10,690 nt of DNA from JAWXBG01 sp044375415. Its GTDB lineage: Bacteria; Bacteroidota; Bacteroidia; Flavobacteriales_D; Sanyastnellaceae. The DNA lies in assembly GCA_044375415.1 (NCBI GenBank), contig JBILMS010000085.1:1-10690 (forward strand), read 5' to 3'. Shown piece by piece: positions 1-5,535 of this stretch. The position numbers and the translations under genes are program-made. Position 1 is the first letter of the stretch; every line of letters begins with the position of its first letter. The notes under the pieces are model-generated. The model was not told the DNA's origin and made no database searches. It worked only from the letters and a program-made list of their open reading frames with translations.

Positions 1-905
1 CCTGGTATCGTAGGAATTTCCCTACCAGACTTTACCATTTGCTCATACCTTTCCAATTTATCTATCTCTTCGTTGAGATTCGAGATCCTCAATTTAGCTT
101 GGCCAGCACCTCTCAGTAAAGAATCCATTCTATCTTGGTCAATATTCTGATCTAGCAAAGCTTCCTGAGATATGGTTGAATCACTAACCATATTTGGGGC
201 TACCAAATTATCGTTAGGAACTATTTCAGAAATTACGGGAGACTCAAAATTACCGGGTACACTCTGAGTCGAAGGTAATCCTGTGACGAAATCATCATAG
301 TCCTCTATCCCCGTGAATTCATCCATTCCCGGTAATGAATAACCCTCATCGAAAAGCGCATAATTAAATGAAGCAAATTCGATTTTTGAATCTCTTTTCA
401 AACCTGTCAGATCTTTTTTAGCACTATCAATTGATCCTAGACATTCCTCCCTTTTGCTTTTCATCTGTTCCTTGAAAGCGTTTCTATCAAAAGAAAATCT
501 AAAGTAGTTTTCTGACTCGGGTCTTAAGGAAAATTGATTGTAATTACCTTCCATTTTCATCGGCACACCAATTGGTTGGAATAAAACATTGCCGTGAACT
601 ATAGCTGACCCAGTAGTATTCCGAAATACATTCATATCCGTCGGAAATCCGTATTGATAAAGTAATGAAATTTCACCCCCATTAAATCCTGAAGAAGGAA
701 GTGCTGAGGACCAATTGAACTGGCCATTGAATTTCAAATAGTCGTCCATGCATAGTCCAAGAGAATCAAGAGCCGGACTAATACTTTTTAAATTCGTATC
801 TACTTTTGAGAAATTCAAAGAATCCACTTGACCCGACAATCCTAGTCCCAAAAAACACCCTACAAAGGATGCTGACAAAGATTGTATCGACAGTAATCTA
901 GTCAA
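1..905 (-). CDS. Secreted or outer-membrane protein of unknown function, N-terminal part (runs off window start)
   Basis: An uninterrupted minus-strand frame runs from 905 to the window edge (301 codons), so the C-terminus is missing. An in-frame TAA lies at 909-911, and the only plausible early start is TTG at 903-905; the next in-frame ATG is far inside. From the TTG, the first 25 or so residues look like a signal peptide (positive start, hydrophobic core, ending LGLSG|Q), suggesting Sec export. The mature part has aromatic, glycine-rich stretches such as VPMKMEGNYNQFSLRP followed by YFRFSFD, which resemble outer-membrane beta-strand segments. A charged, probably helical stretch follows (KEQMKSKREE, later LNEEIDKLERYEQMVK), separated by an acidic low-complexity region. 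I do not recognise the family; an outer-membrane barrel with a coiled-coil insert is a guess. Coding is likely; the exact start is uncertain. A weak Bacteroidota-type promoter (TTTG at 980-983, AATATTTG at 955-962, spacer 17) lies upstream. Confidence 0.75.
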   Translation of the reverse strand, partial: MTRLLSIQSLSASFVGCFLGLGLSGQVDSLNFSKVDTNLKSISPALDSLGLCMDDYLKFNGQFNWSSALPSSGFNGGEISLLYQYGFPTDMNVFRNTTGSAIVHGNVLFQPIGVPMKMEGNYNQFSLRPESENYFRFSFDRNAFKEQMKSKREECLGSIDSAKKDLTGLKRDSKIEFASFNYALFDEGYSLPGMDEFTGIEDYDDFVTGLPSTQSVPGNFESPVISEIVPNDNLVAPNMVSDSTISQEALLDQNIDQDRMDSLLRGAGQAKLRISNLNEEIDKLERYEQMVKSGREIPTIP

Positions 906-1190
906 TGGTTAATAGGATTAAGGAAATCAAACCTAGTGCTTTTTCTTTACCCTCCAAATATTTTTTCAGATATTTCTTGCAAATGAGTTAAATGCTCAAT
1001 TTTGTACACACATTAATAATGTTTTAGTCATATAGGATATTGAAAAGTAGTTTTACTTTTCTTTTTTTACCGTCCACTTACTTCGGCAAAATTCAGAGAG
1101 ATTTTTTCTCTTGAACTATTTAGAGAAACTTTGTAGAAAGTTGTCAATTCCAAAATATGAATTAGAGCTTCAATTAAACGGAACTGTTGA
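906..1190. other. AT-rich intergenic stretch, no gene seen
   Basis: No frame of useful length or recognisable product is visible on either strand. It probably carries the promoter of the minus-strand gene starting at 905 and whatever remains of the upstream part of the truncated T9SS gene on the plus strand. No structured RNA or strong hairpin was found by eye. Confidence 0.5.
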
Positions 1191-1760
1191 ACTCTTCTAA
1201 TATCCCTATTCATTTCTCTTCATACTTCAAAGAATTCAGTACTGATGATTTCAGTGAAGCGAATAGCGTTGATTCAGGAACAACCGATGGTAAAGACGCC
1301 TCTCGTGCGAATATATTATTTGCGATTCCACATCAAATTAGAACAAAGTTGGCAAACCATCGAAATAATCGAGGGTGAGGCATCAGATAATATTTATGAG
1401 CGCCTTTCTCATATTCCACAAGCTCCTGTGCATGTGGAAGTCACACCCAATCCATTACTTGATTTGAGCAATGGTGCCGGCAATCCGGTTGCGCTCACTT
1501 TCAATGTCGATGAAACGAATGACTTGGAATTTTCTCTATCGCCAAATCCGGCGGATGATTTTCTGTACATAAACGTACCGGAAACGATGTTAAACTCTGA
1601 AGTAAGAATCTACAACGAAATCGGAAATCTGGTTTTCCAAGAAAAGTGTAATGGTCGCAAAAACTTTACTATTTCAACCGATCGACCTTTAGCAGGTAGT
1701 TACACATGTGTTCTAGCCCAAGGCGAAAAGATCTATACAAAACCTTTCGTGAAGAGATAA
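1191..1760 (+). pseudogene. Remnant of a secreted protein ending in a T9SS type-A sorting domain
   Basis: The frame is open from 1191 (stop at 1188-1190) to TAA at 1758-1760; the first ATG is at 1245. The C-terminal 75 or so residues are a convincing T9SS sorting domain: LEFSLSPNPADDFLYINV, then VRIYNEIGNLVFQEK, then AGSYTCVLAQGEKIYTKPFVKR. This domain directs proteins through the type IX secretion system to the cell surface, where it is normally cleaved. It should sit at the end of a large protein with a signal peptide. Here only about 110 residues precede it, with no signal peptide and no domain I recognise. A second open frame at 1178-1378 overlaps the 5' part, so the early reading frame is ambiguous and an old frameshift near 1330-1380 is possible. 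I read this as a 5'-deleted gene. A very short functional protein is less likely. Confidence 0.6.
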
Positions 1761-1883
1761 TGTAGTAGATTCCATAAAGAACAAACCACCCTGATGCTAG
1801 AGGATCATGTAATGCAATCCTTTAAAGTCTTAAGGTTGTTCGCATACGAGGAGTCTAATTGTTTTGTGATGCTCTTTTTACGT

Positions 1884-2111
1884 TCACTCAAGCCTGCGCG
1901 AATCCTTTGCCATTTTTACATTTCCGCTAAAATTCGCCTCAACGAACGCCTTTACCTTTTCTGGATCAAACCTCACGGATCCACCAAATTTTATATATGG
2001 CAGCAAGCCTTTTTTCATCATGTGCTCAATTTTTCGAGTCGAGACTGCGAAGTATTTGGCAATATCCTTTTTGCACCAATAGCTGTCACTAATATTTTGT
2101 TTGTTGTCCAT
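1884..2111 (-). CDS. Excisionase-like helix-turn-helix DNA-binding protein (75 aa)
   Basis: A small MerR/excisionase-type winged helix protein of the HTH_17 kind. Residues 11-60 follow the family pattern: WCKKDIAKYFAVSTRKIEHM (recognition helix region), MKKGLLPYIKFGGSVRF (wing, with the typical PYIKFGG...RF), then a helix DPEKVKAFVEAN. The tail is short and basic-charged. In this phylum such proteins are encoded on integrative elements, next to a tyrosine integrase and mobilisation genes, and act as recombination directionality factors or small repressors. Here no integrase is seen in the window, so it is an orphan. The ATG at 2109-2111 starts the frame and the length is normal for the family, so the gene appears intact. 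A tRNA-Ser-like fragment 200-280 bp upstream fits an eroded integrated element. Whether it acts as Xis or as a transcription factor cannot be told. Confidence 0.8.
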   Translation of the reverse strand: MDNKQNISDSYWCKKDIAKYFAVSTRKIEHMMKKGLLPYIKFGGSVRFDPEKVKAFVEANFSGNVKMAKDSRRLE

Positions 2112-2141
2112 GATAGTGCTATTTAATCATTTTGCAAATCT

Positions 2142-2175
2142 CAAAGTATTAGTTGAAATGCTCGTGCCACAAAAA
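2142..2175 (-). promoter_or_regulatory. Possible Bacteroidota sigma-ABfr promoter of the HTH gene
   Basis: On the minus strand, TTTTTG (2170-2175) is followed 20 bp later by ATACTTTG (2142-2149), close to the phylum consensus TTTG / TAnnTTTG with 19-21 bp spacing. It lies 30 bp upstream of the ATG at 2111. The match at -7 is imperfect. Confidence 0.3.
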
Positions 2176-2314
2176 GGCAACTTCTGAAAATCCAATAGGA
2201 ATGAGTCTCTGCCGCGTAATTGACTTAATCGTTAGTTGTTGAGCAACTTTTTGGCAACCTCAAATAAATGGTTTACATTAGCATCGTCATTAGACCAAAT
2301 GACAAAGAGCAAAA

Positions 2315-2394
2315 AAAGAGCGGGAATCGCTCGCCACTTGGAAAGGCTGTATTTGCTGGGGGTTTGGTGAGGAGTTCAAGTCCCTCTCTCTCCG
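2315..2394 (+). pseudogene. Degraded tRNA-Ser(GGA)-like remnant
   Basis: The 3' end is that of a class II tRNA-Ser: T-loop TTCAAGT (2375-2381), T-stem 3' strand CCCTC (2382-2386), acceptor 3' strand TCTCTCC (2387-2393) and discriminator G at 2394. Upstream, TCGCC...TTGGAAAGGC resembles the anticodon arm of tRNA-Ser(GGA), followed by a long variable-arm-like stretch. Several features break it. The 5' acceptor strand GGAGAGA is absent (poly-A instead), two extra bases disturb the anticodon arm, and an extra A sits in the 5' T-stem (GAGGAG instead of GAGGG). It cannot fold as a full tRNA. It is most likely a tRNA 3' fragment left at an attachment site, or a decayed tRNA copy. Confidence 0.6.
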
Positions 2395-2399
2395 CAAGT

Positions 2400-2535
2400 A
2401 TTTTGAAGATGGACAAATCCGCTTAGGGCGGATTTTTCATTTTAGCCCTACCGCATGCCAAGCTCGCTTGGACATGTGGTAGGGCTAAAATGAAAATAAC
2501 CGAAGCGCAGCGCCGGTTTGCGCCATCTTCAAAAT
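2400..2535. repeat. 136-bp cloverleaf-forming inverted repeat element
   Basis: The outer arms ATTTTGAAGATGG (2400-2412) and CCATCTTCAAAAT (2523-2535) are perfect 13-bp inverted repeats. Between them are three hairpins. Arm 1 is AAATCCGC/GCGGATTT (2415-2422 with 2428-2435). The central arm is a perfect 19-bp stem, TTTTCATTTTAGCCCTACC (2434-2452) with its complement at 2478-2496, extended by CATG/CATG and CCAAGC/GCTTGG to a 2-base loop. Arm 3 is AACCG/CGGTT (2498-2502 with 2514-2518). The whole can fold as a four-way cloverleaf in DNA or RNA. No protein is encoded. It could be a non-autonomous mobile repeat or an extended bidirectional terminator; the sequence does not decide. Confidence 0.8.
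2415..2437 (+). terminator. Hairpin terminator-like structure after the tRNA remnant
   Basis: An 8-bp stem (AAATCCGC / GCGGATTT) with a 5-base loop runs into a short T tract at 2433-2437, starting 20 bp after the tRNA-like 3' end. It probably once terminated tRNA transcription. It is also arm 1 of the larger cloverleaf repeat. Confidence 0.5.
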
Positions 2536-2583
2536 CCTTGTAGGTACCCCATCCGTGGATCACGAAGTAATCCCTTTTTCTCA

Positions 2584-2618
2584 AGTCGAGAGTCGACAGT
2601 TGCCAGTCGGCAGTCTGG
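2584..2618 (+). repeat. Five tandem heptanucleotide repeats (AGTCGAC-like)
   Basis: Five consecutive 7-base units: AGTCGAG, AGTCGAC, AGTTGCC, AGTCGGC, AGTCTGG. All start with AGT and vary in the last four bases. From memory, degenerate AGTCGAC/AGTTGCC strings recur in intergenic regions of Bacteroidota genomes. It lies in noncoding sequence; open frames across it translate to meaningless peptides. Confidence 0.75.
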
Positions 2619-2752
2619 TTTATTTGACCAAAAACGCACCTTTTTCGTCATTTTTTGGAGCCAAACAGGAGCGGAATTTTGGGGTTTAAAAAGAAATTGA
2701 AAGTGAAATCTACTCAAGCAATGATTCTTGGTCTGAAACGATAACCACTCTC

Positions 2753-3004
2753 ACTCCCCGTTCTCGCTCTTTTTTTTGCCGTGCCCCCGCCTATCATCAT
2801 ACGTTTTCAAAAAGCCATCAGTGGCGGGGTCGGGCTATCCACTCCAAGCCGCCATCACAAGTCCCAAAATCATTCGTAAATAGCGAGTCATTCTCGTTCT
2901 CTTTTTCGCTTTGTTTATGGCGGGCTTTCCGCTGCTATCCCTCACGGGGAATTACACTCCCAACCACATTTTTCTAATAAGATGCCACCCCGCTGGGGTT
3001 GGCA
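2753..3004. repeat. GC-rich intergenic repeat region
   Basis: No gene is visible. The stretch holds inverted pieces CCCCGCC/GGCGGGG (near 2785 and 2823) and GCCGCCAT/ATGGCGGGC (near 2848 and 2917). It also carries two TTCTCGyTCT-T-rich strings and a GCTATCC motif present twice (2834-2840, 2934-2940) beside CGGGCTTTCC. A hairpin closes it at 2983-3004 (TGCCA-CCCC / GGGG-T-TGGCA with a one-base bulge). Strings such as GGGGTCGGGCTATCC and CCGCTGCTATCCCTCACG are, from memory, widespread in intergenic DNA of marine Bacteroidota. The sequences between 2536 and 2752 and between 3005 and 3056 show nothing beyond the heptamer repeats. Confidence 0.5.
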
Positions 3005-3056
3005 TAACGTTGATGTATCAATGATATACTATTTACTACCTCCCGAATTTCTCTAT

Positions 3057-3113
3057 CTACTTCTGCTTTATCAGCTCCACAATATCCTTAAAAACTAGCT
3101 CCTCCTCCCCCAT
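3057..3113 (-). CDS. 18-codon ORF overlapping the stop of the preceding gene
   Basis: The peptide reads MGEEELVFKDIVELIKQK. Its ATG (3111-3113) overlaps the TGA stop of the 345-residue gene (3113-3115) by one base (TGATG), a layout typical of translational coupling. The peptide is acidic then amphipathic and could form a helix. It might instead be the original C-terminus of the upstream protein, now out of frame by a small indel, or chance. No start signal other than the overlap is visible. Confidence 0.3.
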   Translation of the reverse strand: MGEEELVFKDIVELIKQK

Positions 3114-4150
3114 CACTCCCCTTTCACAATTCTCCAATACTCCTGATCATCGCAAAAAACGTCCTTGCTGATCTTGAAATGTTTGGTACGGCAGAAAACG
3201 AAAATGGGAATTGAAAGGGCTATCATACCCAAACTTGCTCCTCCAACGAGATAGGCCTTATCCCGATCAAATGTACCTTTTTTAGAATTTATAGAAACAA
3301 TAGGAGTGGCAATCAATAAGCTATAGATACCAACTAAAAGCACTGCAGATCCTATCCCGTGCCCTGTTCCAGCCGCCGGACTTGTATAATCTATCCATTC
3401 AAGTTGATTGATGGGAATTTCTGTTACTTGTCCATCCGCCACTTCATAATCAACATTCATGTGAATCACACAACTGTCTTGCTCAACTTCAGTATCGGCA
3501 TAAAAATAGTCCACCTCAACTTTTAAGTGAAGTGAATCAACATCCAGAAGTTGGCCGTCACAAAGAATATTCTCTTTTGCTTTCGGGAAAAATGGAGACT
3601 CCCGGGTATAGGTAAATCTTTTATCTCCCCATCTTTTCAATTCAATTTTTTTCTCCGGATTAGATTCATTAACTACATAAAATACCACGTTATTTTCAAT
3701 CTGTACAGGACTATCTACTATTGGCGCCACCTCGGGAACAAACAATGTTATCATCTGCTCCTCTTTCACATAAAACACCCTTGTCGGGCCCATTTCGATC
3801 AACTTAAATTCAATGACCAAGGTGCTATCTGTACAAGAAATTACCTTAGCTTTTTCTGATTCGCTATTTGAATATTGATAGCGAAGTGTCTTCTCACCAT
3901 CGAACTCAAAAGTGCCTGTATCGGTGATTTTAGTCCGGAACGATGATTCTTTTCCGAGGCTATAATCGGATTGTATTTTACCATCTGCATAAAAAGTTAA
4001 ATAGGAATGAATCGTATCGTCGACTCCTTTTAATTTTCCGGCCACCTCATAACCGGTGTTTTTCCACGTGCCGACTATGAGACAATCTTGGGCGATCGAG
4101 ATTAAACCCAAACATCCGGTAAGTAAAAGCGTCAACCAACCTTTTTTCAT
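3113..4150 (-). CDS. Envelope protein with N-terminal lipocalin-like domain and two C-terminal membrane segments
   Basis: 345 residues. The N-terminus MKKGWLTLLLTGCLGLISIAQ is a signal sequence. It can be read as signal peptidase I type (cut after A20) or as a lipoprotein signal with lipobox LTGC at residues 10-13. Residues 24-132 look like a lipocalin-like beta-barrel: IVGTWKNTGYE start, LTFYADGKIQ, a DTGTFEF turn, then strands LVIEFKLI and TRVFYVKEE. The middle (150-255) is beta-rich without a recognised domain. Two hydrophobic segments at about 265-287 and 299-320 predict membrane anchoring, separated by a short charged loop. I do not recognise the full architecture and assign no function. 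The gene is divergent from the YHYH gene at 4261 with a 110-bp gap. No Shine-Dalgarno is visible, as is usual in this phylum. Confidence 0.75.
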   Translation of the reverse strand: MKKGWLTLLLTGCLGLISIAQDCLIVGTWKNTGYEVAGKLKGVDDTIHSYLTFYADGKIQSDYSLGKESSFRTKITDTGTFEFDGEKTLRYQYSNSESEKAKVISCTDSTLVIEFKLIEMGPTRVFYVKEEQMITLFVPEVAPIVDSPVQIENNVVFYVVNESNPEKKIELKRWGDKRFTYTRESPFFPKAKENILCDGQLLDVDSLHLKVEVDYFYADTEVEQDSCVIHMNVDYEVADGQVTEIPINQLEWIDYTSPAAGTGHGIGSAVLLVGIYSLLIATPIVSINSKKGTFDRDKAYLVGGASLGMIALSIPIFVFCRTKHFKISKDVFCDDQEYWRIVKGE

Positions 4151-4208
4151 ATTCGAAATATATCTAGAAGAACGGGAGCAAATCGTTTTTTTTTATCGAA
4201 TATTGCTT

Positions 4209-4238
4209 CCTTGGTTAAACCTTTTTATTTTACCAAGG
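4209..4238. promoter_or_regulatory. Imperfect inverted repeat in the divergent intergenic region
   Basis: CCTTGGTTAAA (4209-4219) and TTTTACCAAGG (4228-4238) pair over 11 bp with one mismatch and an 8-base spacer. It sits 22 bp before the start of the YHYH gene and 59 bp upstream of the divergent envelope gene. It could be an operator for either gene or a hairpin in the plus-strand leader. No protein partner is known from the window. Confidence 0.35.
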
Positions 4239-4260
4239 TCTAACGACAAACCATACCAAT

Positions 4261-5451
4261 ATGAAATTACTTGTTTTCGTGCTTTTCATTACTCTCCCAC
4301 ATTTGGTTCAGGCACAGGGCCCTGAAATAACTTCCTGGCTTATCAATACCACCGATGAGGAGGGCTATGGCGGCATTCCAAGTAATGTTCAATCGGTTCA
4401 GTTTACGAGCAGCGACGTGTATGTAAGTTCTACATGTATTCTCGGCTATGACATTGGTCCTTGGGCGGGAAATCCCAATACACCCTCCAATCAAGACTTT
4501 ACTTTCAAAATAACTCGATCCCCCTAAGAGAATAATGGCAATGATGTTGCCACCGGACTCGGTCACATTGGAGTTTGGGTAAATGGTGTATCCATCTTCA
4601 ATCCTAAGGATGCATTTTCGTATAATGATCAAGGTATCTGGAATCAAAATGCCATCATTGTAGAGGGTGGATCATTTGATGATTGTCTCGGTCATCCGGC
4701 TCCGAATGGTGAATATCACACTCATCTCAATCCAACTTGTCTATATGACGATACCGATGACGAATGGCATTCTCCGATCATTGGATATGCATTTGATGGT
4801 TTTCCGGTTTATGGAGCTTATGCCTTTGAAAATACAGACGGGACCGGTTCCATCGTTCGAATGGAAACTTCTTTTCAACCCCGAAACATAACACAACGCC
4901 AAAGCTTGCCGGATGGTACCACGCTCAATGCAGGTCAATATGGTCCCGACGTTTCCAACCAATATCCAATCGGTTATTACATCGAGGACTATGAATATGT
5001 GCAAGGATCCGGTGATTTGGACGAGCACAATGGAAGATTCTGCATCACACCTGAATATCCAAACGGGATTTATGCATATTTCGTAACCATCGACTCTAAC
5101 CTCGACGGTGTTTATCCGTACATCATCGGTCCAACATACTATGGCACTGTGCAAAGTGGCAATACAGGACCTCAGAGTGGTCACAATATTGTTCCCGCCA
5201 ACGCAGAATCATATTCTCCTTTAGCTATTGTCACCCAAGATTTGATAAACATTAAACTTGAAACACATGATCGCTTTTGGAGAATTACCGATAAGCAGGT
5301 CTCTTCCTGGAGTGTCCTCGATCTTTCAGGGAAAATTATTTCTGAGGGAAGCGGAAATGAAATGAAAAAACCGGAGAGCTATAATGGTTTTGCCATTTTA
5401 CAATGTATATCCGAATTTGAAACATACGTCTTTCGCGTATTCTGCGAATAA
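4261..5451 (+). pseudogene. Secreted YHYH-domain protein interrupted by one in-frame stop
   Basis: One frame reads from ATG 4261 to TAA 5449-5451 (396 codons) except for a single TAA at 4525-4527 (codon 89). The N-terminus MKLLVFVLFITLPHLVQAQ is a signal peptide. The YHYH domain begins before the stop (DFTFKITRSP) and continues after it (ENNGNDVAT, LGHIGVWVNGVSIFNPKDAF, HPAPNGEYHTHLNPTCLYD, IIGYAFDGFPVYGAYAF). The signature is YHTH at codons 152-155. The family is secreted and of unknown biochemical role. The last 60 residues (SWSVLDLSGKIISEGSG...) resemble a divergent T9SS sorting domain without the usual NP motif. The stop sits where relatives usually have a short polar stretch, and a CAA-to-TAA change would explain it. 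No in-frame ATG restarts before 4861, so the signal peptide and domain cannot both be made without readthrough. The 3' part is otherwise intact, so the loss is recent, or the stop is a sequencing error. Confidence 0.8.
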
Positions 5452-5495
5452 AAATCAAGCTTCAGAATATTTGCTTAATAGAATATTAGAAGAAT

Positions 5496-5532
5496 AAAAA
5501 ACGGAGTTCCCAATTGAACTCCGTTTTTTTTT
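5496..5532. terminator. Strong bidirectional rho-independent terminator
   Basis: A perfect stem ACGGAGTTC (5501-5509) / GAACTCCGT (5516-5524) with loop CCAATT is flanked by an A run on the left (5496-5501) and nine T's on the right (5524-5532), so it works in both directions. It lies between the convergent YHYH gene (ends 5451) and EF-G2 gene (ends 5536). Confidence 0.9.
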
Positions 5533-5535
5533 CAT

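Noticed and set aside
1794..2126. 110-codon plus-strand frame opposite the HTH gene
   Set aside because: It is antisense to a clearly recognisable HTH_17 protein and its peptide looks like no protein family.
2232..2372. Minus-strand frame ending in a helix-like FEVAKKLLNN
   Set aside because: Its upper half is the antisense of the tRNA-Ser remnant and it has no start codon context; probably chance, though a gene tail is not excluded.
2415..2535. Possible riboswitch
   Set aside because: The hairpins match no riboswitch I know and no gene follows closely on either strand.
2584..2618. Possible CRISPR array
   Set aside because: The period is only 7 bp, there are no spacers and no cas genes.
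2518..2717. Two 60-codon frames over the heptamer repeats
   Set aside because: They only translate repeat sequence (for example DCRLATVDSRLEK) and have no gene signals.
4056..4325. Plus-strand frame bridging the divergent promoter region
   Set aside because: It is antisense to the signal peptide of the envelope gene and out of frame with the YHYH start; no protein-like features.
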